A stretch of DNA of 64,000 nucleotides, taken from the NCBI GenBank assembly GCA_024036415.1, contig JAMWET010004998.1, positions 500,001 through 564,000 of the forward strand, written 5' to 3'. The position numbers were made by a program, and so were the translations under genes. The stretch is from Prochilodus magdalenae (taxonomy: Eukaryota; Chordata; Actinopteri; Characiformes; Prochilodontidae). The notes under the pieces are model-generated. The model ran no database searches. It saw only the letters and a program-made list of their open reading frames with translations, and had not been told where the DNA came from. Positions 49,317 to 59,898 of this stretch are shown piece by piece; position 1 is the stretch's first letter, and the number at the start of each line of letters is the position of its first letter.

Positions 49317-49394
<78 letters not shown>
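49080..49394 (+). mobile_element. LINE 3' end with microsatellite tail
   Basis: A 3' untranslated-like region with 'ttgggctgctgcaatatgtg' and 'gactttccctctgggattaa' ends in 'taaagttat' and passes directly into (CTAT)n. This is the layout of fish LINEs whose 3' tail is a tetranucleotide repeat. The 142-codon plus-strand frame across it is an artefact of the repeat. Confidence 0.7.
49317..49394. repeat. (CTAT)n microsatellite
   Basis: About 19 pure tetranucleotide units, probably grown from the tail of the LINE on its left. Confidence 0.97.
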
Positions 49395-50211
49395 GTCAGT
49401 AGGGTTCTATGCAAAATACTGATATGTAACCATAATGTTTATTCAAATCAATTCTTAACATGTACAGTTCTTCAAGCTCTGACCCCAGAGTCTCATGTCT
49501 GCTTTTGACAGTGCTAAGTATATTTGCCTGCTTGTACCGGGCAACACTTGCAAATAATAGTCAATTTTTTACCCTCTGTTTAATTTATTACAGCTTGTAG
49601 ACTGGCTACAGTTTTTTTCTATTAGTGCGTGTGTTGACCCTGCATCTAAAGCGTCCAGATTTGTGTGAGCAGGTGAGTCACCTCGGTGCAGTAGGATCTG
49701 TGTGTGAGGTGGCTGTGGTGGTGGTGGTGGGGTTCAAAGTGTCACTTCTCATATGGAGCAGTACGGTGAGCATCACACACATTTCTGGCTTCTCAAACCT
49801 GTCACTGAATCACACACAGAGACACAGCCCCTGTCTCACCTTGCTGCAGGCAGCTCTTATCCTCTCCCTCCTGCTCCCCTGATACTGATGTGCAGAGAGG
49901 TGATTGGGGTGTGTGTATGTGTGTGCGTGTGAGGAAGAGTGTTATAAGGTAGAGTCCACATCCCCAGGCTCTTCCTCTTGCTCTCTCTCCCTCTCTGCGT
50001 GAGCACGATGGAGAAATGAATCACACTGTGGAGATTCCGAAAATAAGCATCGACCCGCCACCTTCATTCACCATCACACTATTACAGCAACACACGGCAG
50101 TAACCCTGAGAACTTTCTCCAAACGTTCTCTCTCAGTTTACCTCACCGGCTCTCGCAGCAGGTGTAAAGCTCCCAGTTTGTGTACTGTAGGGCACTCAAA
50201 TAAAGCTGGTC
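49395..50211. other. Non-coding stretch
   Basis: Contains CT-rich and GT-rich patches (49905-49935 and 49972-49998). A plus-strand frame at 50016-50255 begins plausibly but runs into a repeat at 50212 and is not called as a gene. Confidence 0.35.
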
Positions 50212-50330
50212 TTGTCAATTCGGGTCCTGGAGGCCTTGGGTCGAGCATGTTCTAGTGATTCCCCTGTTCTAACATATCTGCTTAACCTGATAATGGGGTG
50301 CTGAGTTGAATCTGAAATTGAAACTATGCT
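50212..50330 (+). repeat. Short interspersed repeat family D, copy 1
   Basis: 'gtcaattcgggtcctggagg' starts the copy, followed by 'aacctgataatggggtgctg' and 'agttgaatctgaaattg'. The family, recalled from fish genomes, ends with 'ggaccagggttgagaaaccc'-type text. This copy keeps only the left portion. Related pieces occur at 50820, 51510, 52085 and 55146. Confidence 0.6.
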
Positions 50331-50737
50331 TGTCCAGAATTGAGTTAAGGTTATTGAATGAAGAAGCAACCGGAATAGAGACAAGCAAGAAAGATTGCTG
50401 GTGCCAAACACCACAAAACAAGAACCTCACTATATGCATTGTGCATGCAGGGACCTTCATTAGCTTCATTAACTCTCAGTATAGTAGTTTTGGCTGCCCT
50501 CTGACAACTGCACATATATGGCGTTTAAATATCATCATAAATAGAGATTTCTTTATGTACTCGCTCACCACGCTCCACCACGCTCTGCAGCCACCTTGTT
50601 ATTTCCAGCCACACAAGACCAGACTACTATGTCTTTGAATGGGTAGAATTAGTCATTCTTATTTCAGCCTCCTCATTTATAACGTCTCTGGCCTAACTCT
50701 GTTCTCGAGCGTCAGGTTGTTTTTTGGGACCTTGGGG

Positions 50738-50790
50738 GGCAGGGATGTGAGAGGTAGTGGTTGAAATCTCCAACTCCATGACTGTTCTGT
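50738..50790 (-). repeat. Inverted repeat partner of 52459-52512
   Basis: The minus strand reads 'cagaacagtcatggagttgg' followed by 'agatttcaaccactacctct', nearly identical to the plus strand at 52459-52512. Identity over the roughly 52 bp is high by eye. Confidence 0.75.
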
Positions 50791-50819
50791 ACACTGTTCT
50801 TCTAACCTGGAATTCAGCT

Positions 50820-50925
50820 CTAAAATGGTGATGAGCTGATGAGATAAACAGGCGTGTTTAATAGAGTAAAATGACAAACTCTGTAGTGTTGTATGCCTAG
50901 ACCATAGACTAGAAAACCCTTTATC
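50820..50925 (+). repeat. Repeat family D, copy 2
   Basis: 'gctgatgagataaacaggcg' followed by 'gacaaactctgtagtgttgt' and 'gaccatagactagaaaaccc' fits the family with substitutions. Confidence 0.45.
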
Positions 50926-51509
50926 TAACTAGAGCGGGTTGTGAGTTTCAAATTTTCATTCTGAACAAGTATAAGCATGCACAATCAATTAATTGCAGAC
51001 TGAGAACAAGTACAACCAGGTGAGCTTCATTTTGTTTGAGAATTTGCAGCCACACTGGCCTTTTACAGATAAAACTAAACATTGTATCACGTTTTTCCAG
51101 ACAGCTGAGATTGCTTGATGCAAGTGAATGCTACATTATACCACTGGCTGAGCACTGAGGTTAGTTAAACATGGAGGCTGATGGAGGCGAGCATGTGCAT
51201 GTATTTGGCATTGATAAATGGTTTTAATAAACACATTGAACCTTTTTTTAAATGTTGTATAATGTACGATACCATCAGATCATGGTCAGACTATGGTGGA
51301 AAGAGTGTGGTGGTTGTACTGCTGTCACTGTACCTACAGCTATTTAAATAAAAACACCTTCCAATTTCTCCAACCCTATAGACATGACAAGTACATCATC
51401 TTAATTTGTTAATACTCAAGATAATACATATTTAGATATGTAACTCCAAGGTACTATTAATATTTTAATTTGGTGATGCTGACTTGAACTGTTTGGCAAT
51501 AATCTGATT

Positions 51510-51572
51510 AGTTTGCATGTGTTAAAGCAGGAAAACACCAAACTGTATGAGTCAGGGCTCGAAACCACTGGT
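51510..51572 (+). repeat. Repeat family D, copy 3 (fragment)
   Basis: 'gtgttaaagcaggaaaacac' and 'tcagggctcgaaaccactgg' match the 3' half of the family. The copy is short and diverged. Confidence 0.4.
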
Positions 51573-52084
51573 TAAAACTGTGAATGAGGTTACATTGCCA
51601 GTATTTCAGTCCGGCACTTCTGAGATTTAAATGCTTTTAATGCATAGTTGCAATAGACGAATTTGTTGGCAAAGGCTTGTAGAAATGTTTCGACTGCCAG
51701 CCCAAATCTGATTTTTTGTTATATCCTTATTGTGTCCAGTTTTAATGCTCTGAACAGTACAGATCCAAAACTCATTTTTACAGATGAATCTCAGTTTTGA
51801 TGCCCTGGCAGGTCAAATTGGATTTTAAAGTGTGACAATGTTAAATCCGGAGTGGCAGCAGAGCACCAAGGAGCTCTGAAACGCAATCAACAGACTGATT
51901 GTTTGGAGTATGACATAATGCATCACATCTGTGTATGAAAACTACATCGCCACAGTGATGTAGATTGGTGCAGGCTGGACACACAAATACAATCTGACCA
52001 CTTGCATATAACAGTGTGGACATTCATCTCAAAAGATGTTATAAATCTGATTTACCTGTAGTCTGAACACAGCTGACCCAACCA

Positions 52085-52192
52085 GCAAGGTGTTTATCAA
52101 GTAGTTGAGTCAATAAGACAAAAGTACAAAAAAAGTAGTGAATAGTGTTGGGTCACCAGGACTGGGATTAGGATCCCCTGCTCTATTGGAAC
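52085..52192 (+). repeat. Repeat family D, copy 4
   Basis: 'caaggtgtttatcaagtagt', 'tgagtcaataagacaaaag' and 'ccaggactgggattaggatc' follow the family order. Class not established. Confidence 0.45.
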
Positions 52193-52225
52193 CACACATA
52201 AATAGGACTTAAAAATTCAGTTAGT

Positions 52226-52250
52226 GACAGACAGACAGACAGAAAGACAT
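52226..52250. repeat. (GACA)n short microsatellite
   Basis: About five tandem gaca units. Confidence 0.9.
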
Positions 52251-52458
52251 TGAATGGCATTGCTACTATGTTGTAAAATTTTGCCTACAGGCATCTCCAA
52301 AATCTGTGAAAGTTAAAATAAGAAATTCCTATTACCTGTGAGGTTAAATGTAGCTTGAAGATGCTGTTTTACAAACTCAGTCTAAAGTCTGATTGAATAG
52401 TTCAAAACCACCTGCATAATTGTGATTGGACAACATGAAAACATCCACTTTCAGTGTG

Positions 52459-52512
52459 CAGAACAATCATGGGTTTGAGACTTCAACCACTCCCTCTCAA
52501 ATCCCTGCTCCC
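52459..52512 (+). repeat. Inverted repeat partner of 50738-50790
   Basis: Begins 'cagaacaatcatgggtttga' and continues 'gacttcaaccactccctctc'. It lies at the left end of an otherwise unexplained 161-codon plus-strand frame (52426-52911), so the frame's start region is repeat-derived. Confidence 0.75.
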
Positions 52513-53267
52513 TTTGTCTTAAACATCAGCTTTACTTGTGGGCAGAGAGTTGCGCATGGCAAGCAAGTGCATAAAGAAATAGGCTCCTGCCTCTCTACCA
52601 CTCGCCAAACAGGCAAACTATCACGTGTAGGGGCTTCTCTGCACGTGTTCCTCACAGCTCCATGCTTGCACAGGCACTGTTCTCACTTAATTTCTTTGCG
52701 CTCATTTTTAATGACCAAGCACACAGCCACTGTTCTGCACGCTTGCTTCACAGGTCCTTGCACTCCCTATTCATCATACTGTTTAAATGCCACATACATG
52801 GCTGTAACCTCAACGGTTCAGAGATTCCAAGCAGGTAGGTATGGAGGCCCATTAATGACGGCCAAAGTCACTGTGGCACTTCACTGTTGCCCCGTGATTT
52901 TGAGCATTTAAATTCTTGGTTCTCCAGGTTTCAAAGCTATAGTACTGCAGTATGGAACTGTTCCATGTGTAAGTAATTAATATTTCATTCAACATGACCA
53001 AATTAAAGAGTATAATCTCTTAAAACAGTAAACTCTTTTATATATTCCAATAACCATATGAAAGTCTGAAAGAAATTGTCAGCAATGCTAATAGACTTTT
53101 ATTAGGACCTGGAGGGGCTTTGTTCCTCCTGTTGCAATAATGAGGCAGTATACCCTGCAGGTTTAGGGAGATTTACAAGATTCGGCAGTTCAAAAAAAAT
53201 GAGTATTGATTCCAAAGCAATGACACTGATGAAGTGAAATGTAAGATTTCATCAGCTCATCCAAATA
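52513..53267. other. Non-coding stretch with an unexplained long frame
   Basis: The plus-strand frame 52426-52911 covers the first part. Its translation has no recognisable domain and irregular composition. Nothing else was recognised. Confidence 0.35.
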
Positions 53268-53790
53268 CACTCATCATCAAAAAAGTAAGAATAAGAAGTA
53301 ATCATCCAACAGAAACAAAACAAGGTAGGTTTGACATTGTAAGACATGCGAAAGATTTAAGTTTCATCCTCAGCTGCACATAGGCAAGGTGACATAAGCG
53401 AGGACAGGCCTCATCACTTTACCTAACTGACCTAACAGCCATGAATGCAGAAATTCAGTGAGCAGTGATGCACTCCACAAGTCATCCTGTTGCTGCAGCA
53501 CTATTGGTAGATGAGCTGCATGACTGTCCTCAACACCACATCAACATCAGCAAAAACTCCAGTGGTGTCGTGGGAGACTGTCATGGACTGATTTAGAATA
53601 GCAGTGGGTCATCTTAAGTGATGAGTCCTGCTTTTGTCTTAGTGGAGACAACCATGCATGGAATGGATTATCACAGGACACCATTAGGAATCTCTAGAAC
53701 TCCAACCTGAGACATCTGGCATGTTGCATTAAGAAACATGGCAGCCCAGGGCCATAATGAGAGACAGTACTTCTGTATGTGTAATTCAAT
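53268..53790 (+). mobile_element. Tc1-like transposon relic, family 4, copy E
   Basis: The left end cactcatcatcaaaaaagta at 53268 is preceded by TA. Then come 'ggtaggtttgacattgta', 'ggtgacataagcgaggacag', 'cagtgagcagtgatgc' and a dead transposase frame around 53595-53650 reading 'VILSDESCFCLSGDN'. The right part has 'acctgagacatctggcatgt'. The right terminal repeat is degraded, so the end is approximate. This is the clearest left end of the family in the window. Confidence 0.8.
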
Positions 53791-54341
53791 AAATATTGCA
53801 CATATCAGTCTACATTTATTATCATTTATTGTTCCTGGTAACCTTTATCCTTGTCAATATCATGGCAAAGGAATATTTCTTTCTGGGTGAGTTTTTTTAT
53901 TACCATTTTTTATTATTTTATTATTCTCTATGACCATGAGTCATAGAAAAACCATTCAGGTCTCATCATTTCTGTGTCAAGAATCAAATGCATTTTACCC
54001 AACATCTGTAGGAAATGACATAAAGCCTACAAAGCACGGCTATATGGTTTACCACACATTTTCAATATTTGGATCAAAGACTCGAACACCTAGCCCCCGT
54101 CCTGAGACCCCATGCCTTGCCCATTTTAATGCTTTCCATGCTTTACCACACCCACACCAACGCAATGTAATAATTTGACCTTAAACTAAAAGATGGTACA
54201 ATGATTATAATAAAACACCTGCTATAGCGTTATGTTACACTGGAGCTGCAAGCACAAGGCCTCTCACAACATCACACACTAACAACTATGAGTCTTCAGC
54301 TCGCTATAAAAAGCTAGTTTGTTATTTCCAGCATGAACATT

Positions 54342-54440
54342 ATGGCAGAGGCTGCAAAGAGACCAAAGAAAACATTGTCAGAGGAAGCAAGGAGGAGAAA
54401 AACAGAGAATGACCAAGCAAGAGGCATTGGCGAGAGCAAA
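54342..54440 (+). pseudogene. Relic of a transposon-linked ORF (Lys/Arg/Glu-rich)
   Basis: An ATG at 54342 opens a 32-codon frame of the type 'AEAAKRPKKTLSEEARRRKT', ending at a stop. I recall a very similar N-terminus (KRPKKT, SEEAKRRKRE, DRARG) repeated in many predicted fish proteins, probably from a DNA transposon. The rest of the protein is lost here. Recognition is from memory and the element's class is not established. Confidence 0.4.
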
Positions 54441-54784
54441 AAGGGATAAAAGGATGTAAGAGAGTCTCACGGCCCACAGGAAAACAAGGAAATCTGACAG
54501 CAGAGTCTGCAGCCCTGCCAATGTTATTTATGAAAGATTGCGACACAGGCTGTAACCATATTTGTGTCATCTCCGTCTCACAGAGTTGTGTAGTTTTTAC
54601 AGATGCCTAAAGACATCCAGCTTAGTCCTGTTTCGAGCTACCATGTGCTGAAATAAACCCATCTCACACTAAGAAGTTTGGTCAGTCTTTGTCAATCTTA
54701 CGGCAAAGAAGCTTTGAAAGTTTGCAACCTCCTGTAATAAAATCCTGTATTATTACTCTACCTTGTTTACTCTTCTCCATTTCC

Positions 54785-55050
54785 AAAAAGTTGGGATGCT
54801 GTGCAAATTGTAAATATAAACAGGATGCTATGATGTGCAAATCATTTAAACCCCTGTATTTAAATTTTAAATGTGATGCCAGAAGCATGTTTTTAAAAAG
54901 TTGTGGGAGGTTAATGTTTACCACTGTGTTGCATCACCTCTTCTTTTAACAACCTTCTGTAATTGCTGCAGTTTGGAAGTGAAATGTTTATCTATCTTGC
55001 TTGATTCGGGATTTCAGCTGCTCAACAGTTTGAGGTCTCCTTTATTGCAC
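54785..55050. mobile_element. Non-autonomous DNA transposon relic
   Basis: 'aaaaagttgggatgctgtgc' at the left end is followed by 'aaacaggatgctatgatgtg', 'gatgccagaagcatg', 'ttgcatcacctcttctttta' and 'atttcagctgctcaacagtt'. I know this order from an abundant teleost repeat that begins with 'aaaaagttgggac'. The right terminus is missing. Confidence 0.65.
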
Positions 55051-55145
55051 TTAGGTTTGTAACAGCAGTGTAAAACAGAATAACACACAGAAAGAAAATC
55101 TCGCATAATGTATGTAATGCATATGTATAATAAATCTGCTTTAAT

Positions 55146-55240
55146 AAGTTGCTGAGTTGAATCAGGTGTTTTGTGAGTGGGAAAAACACTAAAGTTTGTA
55201 TAGCAAAGGATCCCTCAGGACCAGGGTTTGGAAGCAATGG
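55146..55240 (+). repeat. Repeat family D, copy 5
   Basis: 'gctgagttgaatcaggtgtt' links it to copy 1 (agttgaatct). 'gtgggaaaaacactaaag' and 'ctcaggaccagggtttgg' complete the right half. Confidence 0.6.
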
Positions 55241-55671
55241 ACCTGAATTTGTGTTTAATATACTAGGACTGCTTCTTATCACACAAACTTTATTTCTGCA
55301 TTTGTGAGGCACAGGGATTAAAAGGTGCATTGAAATGAAGTAAATAAGCAAAGAAAAAAACGCATAAAAGGTTCAGAGATGAAGAGATAGCAGTGTTATA
55401 AAACGTTTTGCAGCAAAAAATAAAAATATATATCTCCATTTCATGATGAATGGACCAACAAAATGACCCAAAATTGCTTGAAAAAAGTCTTGTTCCATTG
55501 ACTTACATTACAATTAAATAAGGCTTTTGTCCTCTTTTGTAAAGTTACCATTTTGGAGAGGGGGTGTTGTTTTATACTCTGGCTAGGAAAACAACCACTA
55601 GAGTTTTAGAAACAATAACGTGCACTACACATGCACATTTTGTGCCGCTCTTTTTTGCATATGTGCTAGTC

Positions 55672-55890
55672 ATTTTACATTAACAGCATTTAGCTGACGC
55701 TCTTATCCAGAGCGACCCACAAGGGTAATCATATTACAAGTACAAAGCAACATAGTGTTAGGAGTCTTGCCCAGGGACTCTTATTGGTGTAGCATAGCAT
55801 AGTCACTCAGCCCGGGATTCAAACCCCAGTCTCCCACATGTGGTGGTGGCTACTTGGTGTTATCCGCTGAGCTACACCAACCAGTCCTGA
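55672..55890 (-). mobile_element. tRNA-derived SINE, minus strand
   Basis: On the minus strand the head reads 'ggttggtgtagctcagcgg', with an A-box-like tgtagctcagcgg (about 55866-55880). A B-box-like 'ggtttgaatcccg' follows at about 55817-55832. The body runs to the tail, which reads 'ctctggataagagcgtcagc' and 'taaatgctgttaatgtaaaa'. This is a common fish SINE tail shared with LINEs. It is about 215 bp and nearly full length, and would have been transcribed by RNA polymerase III when young. Confidence 0.85.
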
Positions 55891-56419
55891 GCCTGCAATT
55901 GTGATGGAAAGCCTTCTTTCAGCTTCTGTTCAAGGCTGGTGCCTCTCTGTACTGTGATTGTTAAAAGCAGTCTCTCAACAACACATCTTTAGACTTGTTT
56001 TTGTGAAGTAATCTGCCTTCTGATTTCATCACCATTGTTAAAATAAGAGCGAGAGTGGACGTTCATGTTATTCTGACTTCATTGTTGATGTTCTACAGCT
56101 TTCTCAGCCATTTTAGAGTCATCTGCAGTAAAGGTCTGCAATGTGTTTTAGCCCCACTCATTTCCACCCAGTAAAACACTAGTAATGTGTCGTTTGTGAA
56201 CAAGCCAACTCTTTTTCTCTTTTCAGATGAATGTCGGGAGCCAACTTGCATTAAAGAGTGTTTTTCTTTTTATTTTAAATGAGATGATCTTTTTGAAGCT
56301 GGGGCTGAAAATCAAACCACCTTCGTCATGAATCAACTTGATACATTCTAATATGTGCCCTCATTATCCCTCATTATCACCGAGCCAGCAGCTTGTTGTA
56401 TTAGTTTGTCTCTAGTTTT

Positions 56420-56700
56420 GTGATTGATGGTCTTTAAGGTAGTGAGGTATTGTCGATATAGTTGCATACTGAGTGTTCTCTCCTGTCCATGTTTTGCCTT
56501 TTGGTTTATGCTTATTCGTTTACCCCTTTTGGTCTGTTTGCTGATTGGATTTGTCTTTTTGGCTTTGGCTCTGGGTTGTTTGTTTGGTTTTGGCTTAATA
56601 ACTTGTTGGTTATGTTTGCTACCGTTGCTGTGACCTCTGTAAATAAAACTCGCTTCACTTTTAGATCTGTGAGCCCTCGCATAGTCCCTCCAGTGTTCCC
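56420..56700 (+). mobile_element. Retroelement-like 3' region, plus strand
   Basis: The pyrimidine and GT-rich text 'ctgtccatgttttgcctttt', 'ggctttggctctgggttgtt' and 'ctgtaaataaaactcgcttc' resembles the 3' region of a fish retroelement with a polyadenylation-like aataaa. A T-run follows at 56707-56718. It is comparable in style to the minus-strand copy at 25252-25560, though not obviously the same family. Confidence 0.4.
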
Positions 56701-56904
56701 TGCAATTTTTTTTTTTTTAACAGCTTCCGATTTTGCATGATACTTAAAGCCATACAGGACATGCATATTAGTACAATTTTGTTTTATTAACTTGTTTAGT
56801 TGTCTTATACTGTTGAAAACTTTGATTCCAAACTTTTGAACGCCAGTATGCATACATACACCTCCAGGCTTTAAACCCCGTGTGAGATAAAACCTTGCTG
56901 CACA

Positions 56905-57140
56905 GGATGAGGGAGGGAGAAAGAGAGAGAGAATGAAAGGGAGTTGTGTGTCCTTTTACAGCCCCTGCACCTCAGGCTAGAAAACCCCAATGGAGGGAGA
57001 GGTGTTGCCGTGAGCAACAGAGGAGGGATGTGCAAAGACATAACGAAAGGAGAGTGGAAAAGAGGAGAGGGGGGTCAGAGGAGAATCCGGAGGTATGGAT
57101 GATGAGACACAGGTGAAGAGATTATAGGAGAGAAGGAACA
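56905..57140. other. Purine-rich strand-asymmetric patch
   Basis: Long stretches of A and G on the plus strand, for example 'gagggagggagaaagagaga' and 'ggaaaagaggagaggggggt', interrupted by short mixed segments. No gene or repeat unit is visible. Confidence 0.5.
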
Positions 57141-57956
57141 GCAGCCAGGAAACGAAAAGGTTTGGGAATACAGGTATAAAGAAGGAGCTGTGGAGAGTGT
57201 CAGATTAAGGAGACTACTGCACTAAAGCATGATACGCTGTGTGTTACAGAGCATGAGATTTTACCACAGATAGAGGCTGTTAGGCACAACAGATTTAAAA
57301 CACTGTACCACATGGTCTCAAGTGCCTGATTGCATTTACAACACAGCAGCAAAATTTATAAGCATCCACAGCTCATACGCTGCTGTAGGTCACAGCTGCA
57401 GCACATTGAATGTTTAATAAAGAGAAATTCAACTGCTGCGTGTAGTCATGTCATTCACACGTGGCTTAGCCAATCAGAATTTTAGAAAAGGAACAACAAG
57501 CAGCGCAGAACTACTCTCTTGCCTGTCTTTCTTGACTTTTATGACCGCTGCCAGTGAAAGGGTCAGCACCCTGCCTGAGATAACAAGCTGTCCACCTGCA
57601 CCTGGGCTACCATTGACTCTCCAACCACCAACACCTTCACCTGTGTGTGTGTATGTGTGTGCGTGCATGCTAACCTTGACACTCAGTAAACAAATCAATA
57701 TCCCCCACCAGCCTTGTGAAAGTTCACGTAGAGTTCATTGAAGACTAGTTCAGGATTGGCCTCAGACTTTAGGCTGCAGATAGATCTGGAGGTACAGTAG
57801 GAGTCTTTCTTTCTGGCTTACTTTTCCAGTTTGTATGAGGAGCCCTTTAGTGCAATAGTGACTGAATCCACAGTGGGTGCGGCATTAGCCATTTGACCCT
57901 GCTGTGTCAAAACTGTATAAAAAATCTTTCTAGTGAAGGAACAAAGACTTGCCGCT

Positions 57957-58020
57957 GACCAGGTGCAAGGCTCCTCCTTGCTTACATCACGTTTCATTCC
58001 TGTCAGTTGATTCCTTCTGA
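57957..58020 (-). mobile_element. Small Tc1-like fragment, family 4, copy F
   Basis: The minus strand reads 'tcagaaggaatcaactgaca', 'ggaatgaaacgtgatgtaag' and 'caaggaggagccttgcacct', a collapsed version of the left end of family 4 with an internal deletion. Confidence 0.65.
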
Positions 58021-58604
58021 CGAAATTCTGACAAAACTAAAGAAAACATGACATTACAAGAGAACAAAGTTTTGACTAATTACATTATTCACAGTACAGT
58101 CTTCTAGTGCAAATCTCTCTGCGAATTGTGTAAGCAAACCTTGTATATACAGTATTAAACTGCATGCTTTTATTGTTAGATGATTATACGAGGCTTCCCT
58201 CTATTTCTAACAAACTCCTTTATAATATCTATGAACCTCCGCAGAGCACATTATTGTTTCATTTCAAGCCTATTAGTTTAATTTAGTTTCGCTTTTAAAA
58301 AAGCAATACCTGAGTAGATATCTGAGTATTAACAGCAATTTATCCAACTTTGAGTTTCTTTACTCTGATATGTTCTTCTGATAATCAGACAAATTCTGAT
58401 TAATTCTAAACTAAAATTGTTTTACTTTATTTGACAATTAAGCTGCTAAACAGAGTGCTAACACACACGAGTGGTCAGAAAGGGAGTGTGGTAAAAGAAA
58501 GAAGGGGTAGGAAAAAAAGAAAGGCTGCTTTCTTTGATGCAGATGATCAAATGATGTAGCACCATCCTGAAGGTGAGAATGAGAAGTAAATGTTATGGCC
58601 CGTG
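58021..58604. other. Non-coding stretch left of the minisatellite
   Basis: AT-rich, nothing recognised. Confidence 0.4.
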
Positions 58605-59413
58605 TTACTACCATACTATACATATTACTACCATACTATACATATTACTACAATACTATACATATTACTACCATACTATACATATTACTACCATACTATA
58701 CATATTACTACAATACTATACATATTACTACCATACAATACATAGTACTACCATACTGCACATAGTTCTACCATACTATACATATTACTACAATACTATA
58801 AATATTACTACAATACTATACATATTACTACCATACCATACATATTACTACAGTACTATACCTATTACTACCATACTATACATATTACTACAATACTATA
58901 CATATTACTACCATACTATACATATTACTACAATACTATACATATTGCTACCATACTATACATATTACTACCATACTGCACATATTTCTACCATACTGCA
59001 CATTTTTCTACCATACTATACATATTACTAACATACTATACATATTACTACCATACTATACATATTACTACCATACTGCACATATTTCTACAATACTATA
59101 CATATTAATACCATACTGCACATATTTCTACAATACTATACATATTACTACCATAGTACACATATTTCTACCATGCTATACACATTACTAACATACTATA
59201 CATATTACTACCATACTATACATATTACTACAATGCTATAATATACATTGCTAACATACTGCACATATTTCTACCACACTATACATATTACTACCATACT
59301 ATACATATTACTACAATGCTATAATATATCATTACCATACTGTACATATTACTACCATAATATACATATTACTACAATACTATAATACATATTACTACAA
59401 TACTTCACATATT
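58605..59413. repeat. 20-bp minisatellite, about 40 copies
   Basis: The tandem unit is ccatactatacatattacta (20 bp), with C/A variation at the first positions of the unit (ccat and caat forms). Copies alternate irregularly between the two. A 'ctgca' variant is nearly always followed by 'tttcta' or 'gttcta' in the next unit. Units near 59232 and 59320 carry a few inserted bases. Because three units equal 20 codons, a 152-codon Tyr/Ile/Thr/His-rich frame stays open on the plus strand. This is not a protein. Confidence 0.95.
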
Positions 59414-59430
59414 AGATAGATAGATAGATG
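59414..59430. repeat. (GATA)n short microsatellite
   Basis: About four agat units directly after the minisatellite. Confidence 0.85.
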
Positions 59431-59898
59431 TGACTGTTTGTCTGAAGCACAGAGCCCTGCCACAGCTGCTTCTTTGGTCCTCACCATGCCATGAATTTAT
59501 TTAGTTTCTCAACCACAGAGGCAAGGGCTGCATTTAAATGAAAGTAATTAAACACAGTGTGACCCTGCATTGTACAGGGACATTAGTCTTGTATTGACTA
59601 TTTTAGAGCATGTAGTATTTGAATGTATATTCAGAAAAAGCTACTAAAAGCTACTAAAGGCAGGTATACAAATTGAACGTGTTTTTTTTTTTTTTTCATT
59701 TAGATGATATAAAAGATGACATAAAAAGGCATGTGGTGTGCAAAGGAGTTTGTCATCTTAGAAAAGCTTTTGTTTTCAGGTAAACCACTTATTACATCTT
59801 CCATATCTTTGGAAATGAAGTTTTTCAGCAAATCAAATTCTATGTTGTTCCTAAGTAGTATCAGAAGTAATATCAGACAGGCTACAAAAGCCATAAAT
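59431..59898. other. Non-coding stretch; small possible regulatory block
   Basis: 59440-59600 is repeat-free and contains 'aatgaaagtaattaaacaca'. A T-run lies at 59682-59697. Nothing else was recognised. Confidence 0.3.

Larger units (their letters stand above)
55891..57956. other. Non-coding stretch
   Basis: Holds a retroelement-like 3' region at 56420-56700 and a purine-rich patch at 56905-57140, listed separately. Otherwise nothing was recognised. Confidence 0.35.

Noticed and set aside
50016..50255. 79-codon plus-strand frame starting after a CT-rich leader
   Set aside because: The last quarter lies in repeat family D and no domain was recognised.
52426..52911. 161-codon plus-strand open frame
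   Set aside because: Its start overlaps the inverted repeat at 52459-52512 and the translation has no recognisable domain or protein-like pattern. It is left as non-coding, though a search would be worth a moment.
55672..55890. tRNA gene on the minus strand
   Set aside because: A- and B-box-like words are present, but the sequence continues into a SINE tail and the cloverleaf is not intact.
58605..59413. Array resembling a CRISPR or protein-repeat gene
   Set aside because: Units are head-to-tail with no distinct spacers, and the host is a eukaryote. The open frame follows from 60 bp equalling 20 codons.
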